Source: Alphaproteobacteria bacterium | GTDB taxonomy: Bacteria; Pseudomonadota; Gammaproteobacteria; JAGOUN01 | Direction: 5' to 3' | DNA: 48,744 nt | NCBI GenBank assembly: GCA_021151585.1 | Contig: JAGKWX010000012.1 | Span: forward strand, 1-48,744 | Shown here: piece after piece, positions 15,919 to 25,349 of the stretch | Layout of the letters: each line of letters begins with the position of its first letter | Numbering within the stretch: position 1 is the first letter of the stretch | Program-made: the position numbers and the translations under genes | Notes under the pieces: generated by a model | Database searches by the model: none | Seen by the model: the letters and a program-made list of their open reading frames with translations, nothing else | What the model was told of the DNA's origin: nothing

Positions 15919-17670
15919 TTAATTGATAAATCTCTTGTCTAGCCAATCTTTCATAAGATGCCAGGCTGCAACACCGTAGTCTGCAGCAAGGGAATAAAAA
16001 TTCTTTGTCTGATGCGTACGCTTTTTTGGCAGATGAATATTTGGAGCAATTTTACTTAAATGCGTTGGGTGAATACGTATACCCAAATAACTTAAAGTAT
16101 TTATAACTGTCTCTTTATCAACAAATCGTGAAGACCACGATTGCATATTAGCAATGATCATTTGATTTAATTTTGATTTCGTGATATCAAATTTCATAAT
16201 TAAAGTCGCGCGTAAATAAGGACTATCAATGCCTTCTATGCGTTGTAAGTGCGACTCAATCAGGACAAGCTCTTCTTCTGAAGAGCCAAATATCATGGCG
16301 TGCAGCCTAATTTGCCAGTGAGTAATTTCTTCGTTAACACTATAATCTCGATGATGCACATCGAGAGTTTTTAAATAGGTTTGTACTTGAGTTAAATTAT
16401 ATTCAACCGCTTTAGATAGTGTTTTATATCGATGGTGGTGCTCGTCAGGAAGTGCTTCTATTGTTCCAGCTGCAGATAATCGCGATAATGAATCACTTAA
16501 CGATTGATGATACCCGCTTAAATGAGTCGCAATTTTTCGAAACACAGGAAATAAAGTAAATTTACCGTAGCAAGCTTTAATTCGGCTAAAACAGGATAAT
16601 TGCAAACGATGAATAGCAACTTGCTTGGCCACATTTGTCAACAACTGTTCGCTGCCATTAAAAATTCCCTCAATATGCTCATGAGTTCCGGAAGAAGAAA
16701 TAGTTGTTAACGGCAACTCTTCTGTTATTTTCGTCTCCAATACAATCTCTTCTTGCGGTACAAATGTTTTTGCTTCTGGTGCTGTTTCTAGCTCTATAGA
16801 TTCAATTTCTTCCTGTATCGCATGCGCTAGCTCATCAGCAGGTGAAATTTCTTCTTCTAGGCTAACTTTTGCCAAGAGATGATAGCGTTGCAAAACGCTG
16901 GAGATAGATAACCGCTCCACTCGACTAGTTATTCTTGCGGCTACTTTTTGTGCAAGAAGCGGAATACATGTTTTTAAAGACTGTGTTTGGGACTCAATAA
17001 ATTGACAAATTTTGTAATTTGCTTCAAATAAAAAAGATTGTCTTAGATCCAGGTTATCTGGTGATGCGCCATTAAGGCGATTTAAAAATAAATCAGCCTG
17101 TACGGCAACGGTGCGGGTCATTCTTGCCAATTGGCTTGCTGAATTAACCCAGGAGTCATGTAATAAATGCTGGAATTGTTTTTCCAAATTATGCTCTGAG
17201 TCAGTGATAAATGGAGATACATCGCGGGCTTTAGCAAACTCAATAATCTCACCCTGAACATCAGCCAAAGGAATCTTGTCATTAATAAGCATCGCTATGC
17301 CTTCGATGATTTGTTGGCAAGCGAGCAATATATCATCATCCCAGCTACCTACTAAATAATCGATTTTTTTAGCAACATCTTCCCACAGGGGTTTGTCAGA
17401 ATTGGTTGTGGCTGTTTGAGCATGAGCAAAGTCGCTGTTTGCATCAAGTTGAGTAAGTAAGTGCGCTTTACTTAACCAGGAGTGCTTATCTAGAAGATGC
17501 GTTTCAAAAACGCTCAAATATTGATCTGATTCTGGCAGAATCAAGCAAGATAAGTACGACTTGAGGGCGCCGTATAATTGTAAAAGATTAATAGACTCAA
17601 TCTGCTTAATATAAACGCAGAAATTGGCGTAATCTCGCTGAATGCTTGTATCGAGCTCTTTTGTTTCCAT
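15919..17670 (-). CDS. Hypothetical helical protein, 583 aa
   Basis: No family recognised. The protein is cytoplasmic by appearance (no signal peptide or membrane helix) and mostly alpha-helical, with a central acidic, Glu/Pro/Thr-rich linker (about residues 285-335; EEISPADELAHAIQEEIESI followed by repeated acidic runs) dividing two helical halves. The C-terminal end is basic (HLPKKRTHQTKN). The ATG at 17670 is chosen, with AAGGAG only two bases upstream, an unusually short spacing; an in-frame TTG at 17688 is the alternative. It stands alone, with 255 bp after pfkA's stop on one side and 178 bp to the L,D-transpeptidase on the other. An effector or regulatory scaffold is possible but unsupported. 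Confidence 0.7.
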   Translation of the reverse strand: METKELDTSIQRDYANFCVYIKQIESINLLQLYGALKSYLSCLILPESDQYLSVFETHLLDKHSWLSKAHLLTQLDANSDFAHAQTATTNSDKPLWEDVAKKIDYLVGSWDDDILLACQQIIEGIAMLINDKIPLADVQGEIIEFAKARDVSPFITDSEHNLEKQFQHLLHDSWVNSASQLARMTRTVAVQADLFLNRLNGASPDNLDLRQSFLFEANYKICQFIESQTQSLKTCIPLLAQKVAARITSRVERLSISSVLQRYHLLAKVSLEEEISPADELAHAIQEEIESIELETAPEAKTFVPQEEIVLETKITEELPLTTISSSGTHEHIEGIFNGSEQLLTNVAKQVAIHRLQLSCFSRIKACYGKFTLFPVFRKIATHLSGYHQSLSDSLSRLSAAGTIEALPDEHHHRYKTLSKAVEYNLTQVQTYLKTLDVHHRDYSVNEEITHWQIRLHAMIFGSSEEELVLIESHLQRIEGIDSPYLRATLIMKFDITKSKLNQMIIANMQSWSSRFVDKETVINTLSYLGIRIHPTHLSKIAPNIHLPKKRTHQTKNFYSLAADYGVAAWHLMKDWLDKRFIN

Positions 17671-17848
17671 GGCTCCTTTCCGACGCAACTTTTTATCTAT
17701 AAAATTAGCACGGTTTAGTTTAATTCGCTAGTATTTTAGAATCATCCTGGCTTCGGCAGTCAAAATCTTCTGCACAAAATGGTTCAAAATCTAGAATGAT
17801 GATGTTCATATAGCAATCGTGCTGAAAAATAAAAAATATGTGCAATAT

Positions 17849-18325
17849 TTAGCCGATAAATAGACTGTCGCCACAACTGATGATAGCGGCCAATTCCACA
17901 ATATCCTGGTTGCTCATTCGAATACAACCATGCGATGCTTGTTGACCAAGCAAATGCTCAGCAGCGCAGCCGTGAATGTAAATATAGCGACGATAAGAGT
18001 CTACGCTCCCACCCAAATTAAAACCTTGCTCACGGCCTTTGAAACGAATGATACGTGATAAAATCCAATCTTGATGTGGATACTGCTGACTTAAGTCTGA
18101 AGAATAAATTTCTCCCGTGCTTAGTCGTGCTTTGAAAATAACATTGATCGGTTGATCTATACCAATAATATCGCTGACCTCATGCCAGCCCCTGGGCGTG
18201 CAATAACTACCTTCCTGCTCGCCCAGGCCATTTTTGGCACTAGAAATATGATACCCTGCCCTGCAAACGCCATGATCAAAAAGAAAAAGACGTTGCTGCT
18301 GGATAGAGATATAAAGATGTGTCAC
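17849..18325 (-). CDS. L,D-transpeptidase (YkuD domain) protein
   Basis: A compact 158-aa YkuD-fold enzyme; such proteins form 3-3 peptidoglycan cross-links or attach proteins to the wall. The catalytic signature is complete: His118-Gly in YIHG and SHGCIRM with Cys133 as nucleophile and His131 before it. Domain start is seen as LYISIQQQRLFLFDHG and the STAKNG-like ISSAKNGLGEQEGSYCTPRG. There is no signal peptide or membrane helix, although the substrate is periplasmic, so either export uses another route or the protein acts elsewhere. The start overlaps the stop of the FadL-type gene by 4 bp. Confidence 0.88.
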   Translation of the reverse strand: MTHLYISIQQQRLFLFDHGVCRAGYHISSAKNGLGEQEGSYCTPRGWHEVSDIIGIDQPINVIFKARLSTGEIYSSDLSQQYPHQDWILSRIIRFKGREQGFNLGGSVDSYRRYIYIHGCAAEHLLGQQASHGCIRMSNQDIVELAAIISCGDSLFIG

Positions 18326-19560
18326 AACATATCCCAGCGTAGCTCTGCACCCACTACGTCGTTACTACCTGAGAAAGCGCCAACAGTTGTTGAGCCATTG
18401 ATATTGTTGGTATTGACATCTTGACTTAGATAAAAAATATGTGTCCAACCTAAATCAAACGCAAGAGTTTTAGAATATTGGTATTCTAAGCCTAGAGATG
18501 CATCGTAACTACTACCGGCTGGTGCGCCCAAATAAACAGTATTTGCATTTTGATACGGTGATGTCTCATAGCCAGCGCCAGCTCGTAACATCATATCAGA
18601 TGAGACTTTATAGTGAACTCCTAACGCCGTGCGCCAGGTATTTTGTAAAGCATATGTTTGCGTTGTGCTAGGGGTAATGCCGAGATTGGTCGGCAAATTC
18701 TGATAAGTTGCCTCTTCAGCTTGTGTCCATAGTGTGTAATTAACACTTGCCTCTACAGCCCAGACTGGATTGAGCTCATAGTATACACTTGCGGTTGTAT
18801 AAGCGGGTAAAGTTGATGTCATTACAAAATTATTTGTTGATTGTAAAACCGCGCCATTATTATCTAGCGATACTGCGTCACCAGAAACTTCATAATTTAC
18901 CTTAGAATGATAAGCGACGCCGGCGCGTAATGTTGGGGTAAATTGATATAATATACCGCCATGCCATGCTTTATCCCACTGAGATCCTGATAATGATGTA
19001 GAGTAAGTATCACTTGAATAATTCATATCAGACACTATGACTCGGACAAAATCGAAACCTGCCCCAATCGATAATTTCGACGTAATTGCATACGCCAAAT
19101 CGGTGCTCACATCATAAGTATTGAGACTGGTGGTTGTACTATTATTTGCAGCTGAAGAATTATTCGGCCAATCTGAGTGCATGGCAAATGGTGATGAAAC
19201 ACCAAATCCAAATGACCAACTACTCGAAATTGGCGCAGCATAATGCAAATACAGCTGTTGACTAAAAGCACCACCGCTCGCAGAAGTAGTCGTGCTATTA
19301 TCAAAGTCATAGGTTGGCATATAAAGATTACTACCGAAGACAACCTGCTGCTCTTGAATTAACAGAAGCCCTGCTGGGTTATAAAACTCAGTACTGGCAT
19401 CTAATGCGCTAGCTGCACCGCCCGCCTGAGCATCACCCAGTCCTGCGGCATCTTGGTTAAATTGCTGACTAATTGCCCCATGACTAGTTTCTATAAAAAC
19501 AAAAAAACACATGCCTGCGATAGAAAGATGTTTTAATAAGTGATGTGGCAATAATCGCAT
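18322..19560 (-). CDS. FadL/OmpP1/TodX-family outer membrane transporter
   Basis: Outer-membrane beta-barrel channel for long-chain fatty acids or other hydrophobic compounds. A signal peptide (about 1-28, ending near SHG-AISQ) is followed by the FadL hatch region with FNQDAAGLGDAQAGGAASALDASTEF-like residues and the conserved NPAGL. Alternating beta strands such as AVEASVNYTLW and AFDLGWTHIFY continue to the end. Length 412 aa is normal; the C-terminus (ELRWDML) lacks the usual terminal Phe. AAGGAGAAG precedes the ATG. Overlap with the L,D-transpeptidase gene suggests both belong to one envelope transcript. The substrate is not readable. Confidence 0.9.
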   Translation of the reverse strand: MRLLPHHLLKHLSIAGMCFFVFIETSHGAISQQFNQDAAGLGDAQAGGAASALDASTEFYNPAGLLLIQEQQVVFGSNLYMPTYDFDNSTTTSASGGAFSQQLYLHYAAPISSSWSFGFGVSSPFAMHSDWPNNSSAANNSTTTSLNTYDVSTDLAYAITSKLSIGAGFDFVRVIVSDMNYSSDTYSTSLSGSQWDKAWHGGILYQFTPTLRAGVAYHSKVNYEVSGDAVSLDNNGAVLQSTNNFVMTSTLPAYTTASVYYELNPVWAVEASVNYTLWTQAEEATYQNLPTNLGITPSTTQTYALQNTWRTALGVHYKVSSDMMLRAGAGYETSPYQNANTVYLGAPAGSSYDASLGLEYQYSKTLAFDLGWTHIFYLSQDVNTNNINGSTTVGAFSGSNDVVGAELRWDML

Positions 19561-19581
19561 TAAGCTTCTCCTTTTATAAAC

Positions 19582-21045
19582 TTAAGCTATACTAAGTTTG
19601 TTTTTAAATACAAGCAAGATTTCTGTCAGATATTGTTCGTTTTCTTTTCTTGATATTAACGAATCGCTATGTACCATAGGTAAATTAAACTTATTTGCTA
19701 AGTCAATAATGTACTCAGGATGATGGCAAAATCGCATGTTATTTTGCACTTTCCACGGCTGATCATCACTAATTTCCGCGCTAACAACCAATAATCCGTT
19801 TAACGCTAAGCGCGGCACAAGTGCAGAAAATAAGTCTTGTAGCGCATCAAAATATGGCAAAACCTCTAGCATTTGAATTAAATCAAATTGCTGATCACTA
19901 TCTTGTAAAAAACTGATAATATCTTTTTCAATTAACTCATCATAACAATTTTTTATGCGTGCTTGCTCTAGCATTTTTATTGACAAATCAACGCCAATTA
20001 ATTTTTCACAATGTTCGCGTAGCAATAGGCCGCTTAAACCGGTACCGCAACCCAAATCTACAACTGATGTTAACTGATGATGAATAAATTTTTTTACGAT
20101 ATTGTAACTTTGCTGCGGTAAAGAATATTCTAGTGTTTTTTTCAAATGCTGATCAAAGTTGACTGCATAATTATCAAATAAATTTTTTACGTATGCTTGA
20201 CTTGCTGTTGGCTGAGCCTGATTTTTGAGCAGTACATTGAGCATAAATTGACTGCTTTCATCACGTGGGTTACTCTGAATTGCTAACTGCAGCAAAGGAA
20301 TTGCTTGTTCTCGTTTGTGTTGACGAATTAAAATCGCTGCTAAATTACTAAGAGAGGCATGATGCTTTGGTGCTTGCGCCAGGACTTGTTCAAAACATGC
20401 CACTGCGTCAGAAAAACGCTCTAAAGACATATGTGCTACACCCATATTGTAATAGTCATCAAGATCAAGCGGATGTACTTTTTGTAGCTCATAATAATAT
20501 GTTAAAGCATTTTCGAAACGATCATAATGCAAAAATGTAAGTGCTAAATTTCTCAGTGCATCAACATGATGATTATCAAACATCAATGCCTGTGTAAAAT
20601 AGGCAATCGCCTCTTGAGCCAAATGACGCTTTAAAGCGATTGTTCCCAAATTAACCAAACTATCTACATGTTGAGCATTCAATGCTAATACAGATTGAAA
20701 ATGACATTCTGCTTGCTGCAAATTTTCCTCATGTAAAAAAATTATGCCTAAGTAGAATTGTGAATTAAGATGTTCTTTGTCCAGGTCGAGCACAGATAAG
20801 AAGCGTAGTTTTGCAAGATCAAAAGCATGTTGTTTAAAATACACTATACCACAATAATAATGTGCTACTAATAATTTCGGATTAATTTGTATAGTTGCAT
20901 TAAAATGTTCAATTGCCTGAGTTAACATGTTTTTTTTAAAAAAATACATGGCTAAATGAAGATGTGCCGTTGCATCATTATTATTAACAGCAACGGCATG
21001 TTTATAACCTTCTATTAATTTTTCTAGTTCTACGCTGTTATCCAT
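19582..21045 (-). CDS. TPR-repeat protein fused to a class I SAM methyltransferase
   Basis: The N-terminal two-thirds (about 1-265) are seven or more tetratricopeptide repeats, visible as units like ATAHLHLAMYFFKKNMLTQA and VDSLVNLGTIALKRHLAQEA. The C-terminal part (about 290-480) is a Rossmann-fold methyltransferase with motif I VVDLGCGTGLSGLLL (Asp330), motif II IGVDLSIKMLEQA and motif IV FDLIQMLEVLPYF. Such TPR-methyltransferases modify proteins or small molecules recognised through the TPR solenoid; the substrate is unknown. It overlaps the upstream FMN reductase gene by 16 bp and follows it in one transcript. The family is widespread in gammaproteobacteria, so this is not a sign of transfer by itself. 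Confidence 0.87.
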   Translation of the reverse strand: MDNSVELEKLIEGYKHAVAVNNNDATAHLHLAMYFFKKNMLTQAIEHFNATIQINPKLLVAHYYCGIVYFKQHAFDLAKLRFLSVLDLDKEHLNSQFYLGIIFLHEENLQQAECHFQSVLALNAQHVDSLVNLGTIALKRHLAQEAIAYFTQALMFDNHHVDALRNLALTFLHYDRFENALTYYYELQKVHPLDLDDYYNMGVAHMSLERFSDAVACFEQVLAQAPKHHASLSNLAAILIRQHKREQAIPLLQLAIQSNPRDESSQFMLNVLLKNQAQPTASQAYVKNLFDNYAVNFDQHLKKTLEYSLPQQSYNIVKKFIHHQLTSVVDLGCGTGLSGLLLREHCEKLIGVDLSIKMLEQARIKNCYDELIEKDIISFLQDSDQQFDLIQMLEVLPYFDALQDLFSALVPRLALNGLLVVSAEISDDQPWKVQNNMRFCHHPEYIIDLANKFNLPMVHSDSLISRKENEQYLTEILLVFKNKLSIA

Positions 21046-21566
21046 GCTTTATATGCTTGCGTAAAATTATTTAAAATATTTTTTAGATCAGGATTGATTA
21101 ATTCGCCCGCCTCATTAAATGACTTGTCAATTTGTCCTAAATACATTTCGGGTTGTTGCATGCATGGCATGTTAAGAAAAACAAGTGATTGACGTAAATG
21201 ATGATTAGCGCCAAAGCCACCAACGGCGCCAACAGAAAAACTAATCACCGCGCAAGATTTATTATTCCATATACTTTTACCATAAGGACGTGATCCTACA
21301 TCTAATGCATTTTTTAAAGCTGCTGGTGTCGAACGATTATATTCTGGTGTAATGAATAAAAACGCATCCATAGCAGCGGCTTGTAGCCTAAATTCAACCC
21401 AGGATTGCGGTGGATTTTCGTCTAAATCCGGGTTGTAAAATGGCAAATTTCCAATCTCAATAATCTGCATATCTAAGGAGTCATCTCCAAGATTTATTAT
21501 TTCTTGAGCGATTTTCCTATTAAACGAATTATGGCGTAAGCTGCCTATTAATATACCAATTTTCAT
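21030..21566 (-). CDS. NADPH-dependent FMN reductase
   Basis: Flavodoxin-like reductase (ChrR/YieF type) that reduces FMN, quinones or metal ions in the cytoplasm. The opening MKIGILIGSLRHNSFNRKIA binds the FMN phosphate (GSLRxxSxNRK), and the second signature ITPEYNRSTPAALKNALD is complete. Length 178 aa is typical. The ATG at 21566 has AAGGAG seven bases upstream and is preferred to the TTG at 21572. It is the first gene of a two-gene unit with the TPR-methyltransferase. A role in quinone or oxidative-stress protection is the usual inference. Confidence 0.93.
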   Translation of the reverse strand: MKIGILIGSLRHNSFNRKIAQEIINLGDDSLDMQIIEIGNLPFYNPDLDENPPQSWVEFRLQAAAMDAFLFITPEYNRSTPAALKNALDVGSRPYGKSIWNNKSCAVISFSVGAVGGFGANHHLRQSLVFLNMPCMQQPEMYLGQIDKSFNEAGELINPDLKNILNNFTQAYKAWITA

Positions 21567-21607
21567 AATCAATCTCCTTGTACCTTACTATGTTGAACTG
21601 AACTAAA

Positions 21608-22564
21608 TTAGTTATATTGAGTCATTGCCTCAACTAATGCTTTTGCGATACCCGCTTCAGTTAAAGAATGTCCTGCATCTGGCACAACAACCAAATCAGC
21701 ATGAGGTAATGCCTTGTGTAATTGCCAGGCTCCTCTGATGGGACAACACATATCATATCGACCATGTACTATGGTGATGGGAATATGAGCAATTTTGTGC
21801 GCGTCTTCTAGCAATTGGTTGGGCCGCATAAAAAGATTATGAGTAAAATAATGATTTTCGATACGTGCGAATGCCAAGCTAAAATCATTTTCTGAAAAAC
21901 GAGCGATTTGTTTTTCATTAATATATAAATTGCTAATTGAGGCCTCCCATTTACTCCATTCGATTGCTGCTTGTTGTCGAATCTGTTGATCATCGGAGAA
22001 TAAGCGTTTATTGTAGGCCACCATAAGATTATCTCGTTCACTTTCTGGGATAATTTTTATAAATTCATCCCACGCCTCTGGAAAAATTTCACTCGTACCA
22101 TGTTGATACATCCACTCTAAATCTTCTGGCAGACCAAGAAAAATCCCTCGCAAAACCAATCTAGTCACAGACTGAGGATATGCTTCTGCATAAGCCAAGG
22201 CTAAAGTACTGCCCCAAGAGCCACCAAATAATTGCCATTGTTGAATATCTAAGAGCATACGAATTTTTTCAAAATCCTCAATCAATAATTGAGTCGTATT
22301 GTCATCAACTTCAGCGTGTGGCAAACTTTTTCCACAACCACGCTGATCAACTAAAATAATGTGATAAATTTCCGGGTCAAAATAACGACGATTAAGTGGG
22401 TTAGTGCCACCACCCGGGCCTCCATGAATGAACAGCACTGGTATACCATGCGGATTACCACTTTGTTCATAATAAATATGATGCAAGGTAGATACCTGTA
22501 GCATACCAGAGTGAAAGGGTTCTATGTTCGGGAAAAGGATGTCGTCTAAATATTTTACACTCAT
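21608..22564 (-). CDS. pip: Proline iminopeptidase
   Basis: Serine peptidase of family S33 that removes N-terminal proline from peptides in the cytoplasm. The oxyanion loop FIHGGPGGGTNP and the nucleophile elbow GGSWGSTLALAYAE (Ser116) are diagnostic. The acid lies in VHGRYDMCCPIRGAW and the histidine in VPDAGHSLTE. At 318 aa it matches the monomeric Xanthomonas/Neisseria type. The ATG at 22564 stands one base after the nitroreductase stop; an in-frame TTG at 22573 would overlap. Coupled expression with the nitroreductase is likely, though the functions are not obviously related. Confidence 0.95.
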   Translation of the reverse strand: MSVKYLDDILFPNIEPFHSGMLQVSTLHHIYYEQSGNPHGIPVLFIHGGPGGGTNPLNRRYFDPEIYHIILVDQRGCGKSLPHAEVDDNTTQLLIEDFEKIRMLLDIQQWQLFGGSWGSTLALAYAEAYPQSVTRLVLRGIFLGLPEDLEWMYQHGTSEIFPEAWDEFIKIIPESERDNLMVAYNKRLFSDDQQIRQQAAIEWSKWEASISNLYINEKQIARFSENDFSLAFARIENHYFTHNLFMRPNQLLEDAHKIAHIPITIVHGRYDMCCPIRGAWQLHKALPHADLVVVPDAGHSLTEAGIAKALVEAMTQYN

Positions 22565-22565
22565 T

Positions 22566-23228
22566 TTATTCAATAACCTTCACTAAATCATTCATATCTC
22601 TACGCATTTTTGGCCTGGTGGGCGGAGCCAATCTATAGCCTAAGGCACAAAACACACAGGGCTGTTGTTGTGTAGGATCAATAATCTGATGTTTGGTTAA
22701 AATTTTTGTAACATCGACTATAGAAAAGCCTTCAATTGGGCATGAATCAATGCCAATTTCAGCAGCGGCGCTCATGAGATTTCCTAGCGCTATATAAATT
22801 TGTTTGCCCGCCCAATCGTGCAAATAACGCGAGTCTTGTAGTAATAAAAAATCTGTTTCTTGATGTTTTTTTATAAGAGGTTTGTAGATCTCGACCATGT
22901 CAGTTGGCAGCTTGCGCACGGTCTTTAATGCATAATCAATGAAATCACTATCAAAATGAACATCTTTTCGAACTGTAAATAAAATGATTTCGCTTGCTGT
23001 TGGCACTTGCTTTTGACCACCCCAGATGAATTGTTTTAACTCCTCAAGTAGAGCTTTATTTCTCAAAATAAAGACCTGAAAAGCTTGAAAACCAAATGAG
23101 CTCGGTGATAAGCGAATAATTTCTAACAAAAAGTTTAGATCTTCAGAAGTCAGTTTTTTTGAGCTATCAAATTCCTTGCAAGCATGCCGCCATTGTTGCG
23201 CAAGCAAAATCGCTTCTTTATTAATCAT
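22566..23228 (-). CDS. NAD(P)H-dependent nitroreductase (NfsB-like)
   Basis: FMN-dependent oxidoreductase of the nitroreductase family, reducing nitroaromatics or quinones. Family features include the N-terminal RHACKEFDSSKKLTSEDL, the FMN-contacting LSPSSFGFQAFQVFIL, and the late segment AAAEIGIDSCPIEGFS with FCALGYRLAPP. Length 220 aa is typical. The ATG at 23228 is preferred over a TTG at 23246 and is preceded by GAGAGAA. It is the first gene of a unit with pip, and a sigma70-like promoter lies directly upstream. Confidence 0.92.
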   Translation of the reverse strand: MINKEAILLAQQWRHACKEFDSSKKLTSEDLNFLLEIIRLSPSSFGFQAFQVFILRNKALLEELKQFIWGGQKQVPTASEIILFTVRKDVHFDSDFIDYALKTVRKLPTDMVEIYKPLIKKHQETDFLLLQDSRYLHDWAGKQIYIALGNLMSAAAEIGIDSCPIEGFSIVDVTKILTKHQIIDPTQQQPCVFCALGYRLAPPTRPKMRRDMNDLVKVIE

Positions 23229-23258
23229 GTATTGTTCTCTCAACAAATTTTTTTAATC

Positions 23259-23288
23259 AAAATACTCTACTAACCTATAAAAAGTCAA
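23259..23288 (-). promoter_or_regulatory. Putative sigma70 promoter of the nitroreductase-pip unit
   Basis: On the minus strand TTGACT (23288-23283) and TATTTT (23264-23259) are separated by 18 bp, with the nitroreductase ATG about 30 bp further on. The match is good at -35 and moderate at -10. Confidence 0.5.
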
Positions 23289-23360
23289 TCGACCATGAGT
23301 TTATGCTATAACTTTGCTTTTACTTTTATTCTTACAGATTTATAAATGAGGCTTAGAGAG

Positions 23361-23462
23361 ATGAAATGTTTAAAAATTAATCTAATTAATATGTTTTTTA
23401 TTTTTACCCTCGCTTATGCACTTCTCCTTACAATTAACAACCACATTATGCGCAAAATTTAA
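23361..23462 (+). CDS. Possible 33-aa membrane microprotein
   Basis: A short plus-strand frame preceded by AGAGAG. It encodes a basic start (MKCLKI), one hydrophobic segment (MFFIFTLAYALLLTI) and a basic end. It lies in the 367-bp gap between the nitroreductase start and the end of the large operon and is followed at once by a hairpin (23469-23493). Size and composition fit a single-pass toxin-like or regulatory microprotein, but a chance frame in AT-rich DNA is just as likely. Confidence 0.2.
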   Translation: MKCLKINLINMFFIFTLAYALLLTINNHIMRKI

Positions 23463-23468
23463 CCTTGA

Positions 23469-23493
23469 TAAGAGGTTTATAAATAACCTCTTA
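23469..23493. terminator. Hairpin at the end of the large operon
   Basis: TAAGAGGTT (23469-23477) pairs perfectly with AACCTCTTA (23485-23493) around seven AT bases. It is about 100 bp past the last stop of the minus-strand operon and just past the possible plus-strand microprotein. The tracts after it are only moderately T-rich, so it may end either transcript or both. Confidence 0.5.
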
Positions 23494-23595
23494 AATGCCG
23501 ATGTTCTTTTTGATGCTACTGAGTATTCCATAAATCTCAAATCTAATTTTTTTGCGAGACAAGAAGAAGTAATGCAGTCTGCCATATGTTGAAAA

Positions 23596-25203
23596 TCATT
23601 TAAAAACACGGTGCCTAAATGATAGCCGATCATAACTATAATAATCACTGAGTGATTGTTGGTAATTCTGACCTAAAGCTTTTTCTGCCAAAAACAAACT
23701 AAATTTATTTTTAGATATGGGCGCCATAATTTCATTATGCGTATTTTCACTGTCGAGATAAATTTTCATCACTTTTAAAATCGATTGTTCTCTCATTTTG
23801 AGATTAACGAGCAACATTGTTGGCGATAAAACAATAAATTTTTCTAGCTTATTTTGCAGTGATAATTCAAGTGCCTTTATAAGCAACCCAGTGTCAATAT
23901 TCCAAACTAAGATACTTTTATTTGTTGATCCTATTATTTCATTATCACCAAGCGTTTGGAGATTTGCAATACGTTCACCATCACCCACCGAAATCGTCCT
24001 GACACATTTTCGAAATGCAACCTCCCAAATTCTTATGATTCCACCAGTCGCACAAGTGGCTATATTTCCATTTTTAAGACTAAGGAGTTTATAAATATTT
24101 TCTTCTTGAGCGGGAAAAGGATTAACTTTTTTACGAGATTTCGTATCCCATACTTCCACGACTTTTTCTGAATAATGATTGACAACAGCCAACTGCTCAT
24201 CTGGCAAGCCAATAACTGAAATAGGATGTAATCCAAAACCACGTAGGTCTAATATAGATTCTTTATAAGATCGAGACATAATTTTAAGTGCGTATCCGTA
24301 ATCGCTTGCAACTACAAGCCTGCCATTTGAAAGTAAAGCTAAGTCCTGTATACTACTCTCTTCTTTAATAGTTCTTACATGTACGCCGGTAGCAAAATTC
24401 CAAAAGGATAAAGTTTTATTTGCATGCGCACTCACCAAAATGTGACTAAAGCGTATATTATCTGGCAATGCTTTCATTTGAATCACGCAATTTCCTGCTA
24501 AAATAATATGCTCAGGCAACATTGAGTTCAAACTCCAAATGATAATCATTCCTTCCACATCAGCAGTAGCAAAACGCCCTCCAGGTAAAGCGGTCAGTGC
24601 GTTAATATCAAGAATAAAATCTGTGTATGGCATAAACTCTTTTTTTGCTATAAAAGATTCTCGCTGATATTTTTTCAAAATAGAACAGCAGTTACTTAAA
24701 ACTTTCATAGACAAAACACGGTTCAGTCCTGTTGCCTTCTCAGAAAAATCTTTAAGAAAAACTAAAGCCTCTTCTTGAAAGAAAAAAATTCTTGCTTCAT
24801 TTTCAAGACTCATTAGTATCAGTAGAATCGTTTCTTGCAACTTTTGTTCTGAGCGGCAAAGTGCTTCTTTAAGAAAGCGCGCGCAATTGTCTTTCTTTAA
24901 CACAGTCAACTGAAAACGTTTCTCGTACATTAACATCTGCAATAGTGTCGCTGCTGATAAACTTAACTCGAAATCAAGACAACTCAGTAACGGAAGAATA
25001 TTGTCTACACCGCCCAAACGTATAAAATTTGACTGATCATCACCTTCTGTCAGTTGCTGATTTAAAATATGTAAAGTGCTTTTACGAACTTCTATACTAT
25101 CGTCTAACAAGAGGTTGATGTAATACATCATGTCTCCTGCTAAAGAAGTTTTATTTAAAATTTCTATCGTTAGATCAAAAGAATTTTTAGAGCGGGTAAA
25201 CAT
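23596..25203 (-). CDS. ARM-repeat/WD40-propeller protein, 535 aa
   Basis: Two eukaryote-like domains. Residues about 20-185 are armadillo/HEAT helices (INLLLDDSIEVRKSTLHIL, FIRLGGVDNILPLLS) closely related to the ARM protein at 42379-43291: both carry FQLxxxxKxx and a later FSE block. Residues about 190-490 form seven degenerate WD40 blades ending in IIIW, LSFW, LKIM, VEVW, IRIW, ILVW and LKVM. After the propeller comes a short tail (QSLSDYY...RHRVFK) that also matches the end of the other ARM protein. The ATG at 25203 has AGGAG five bases upstream; the frame is open to 25278. It is the last gene of the large operon. A scaffold or host-directed effector is likely; no catalytic motif is visible. 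Confidence 0.85.
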   Translation of the reverse strand: MFTRSKNSFDLTIEILNKTSLAGDMMYYINLLLDDSIEVRKSTLHILNQQLTEGDDQSNFIRLGGVDNILPLLSCLDFELSLSAATLLQMLMYEKRFQLTVLKKDNCARFLKEALCRSEQKLQETILLILMSLENEARIFFFQEEALVFLKDFSEKATGLNRVLSMKVLSNCCSILKKYQRESFIAKKEFMPYTDFILDINALTALPGGRFATADVEGMIIIWSLNSMLPEHIILAGNCVIQMKALPDNIRFSHILVSAHANKTLSFWNFATGVHVRTIKEESSIQDLALLSNGRLVVASDYGYALKIMSRSYKESILDLRGFGLHPISVIGLPDEQLAVVNHYSEKVVEVWDTKSRKKVNPFPAQEENIYKLLSLKNGNIATCATGGIIRIWEVAFRKCVRTISVGDGERIANLQTLGDNEIIGSTNKSILVWNIDTGLLIKALELSLQNKLEKFIVLSPTMLLVNLKMREQSILKVMKIYLDSENTHNEIMAPISKNKFSLFLAEKALGQNYQQSLSDYYSYDRLSFRHRVFK

Positions 25204-25349
25204 AAATACTCCTATTTTCATTACATTTTTAATATTTTCTAAGCTTACAAAAAATCGCCAATCCTGGTAAAACAACAAATAACCAATTTATACAGCATTT
25301 GGCGGAACAAACCAATCAGGTATAATTTTTTGACAACATTCGTTGTTTC

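Noticed and set aside
23382..23648. 88-aa minus-strand frame overlapping the end of the ARM-WD40 gene
   Set aside because: Overlaps the conserved tail of the real gene in another frame, has no clear ribosome site and no recognisable domain.
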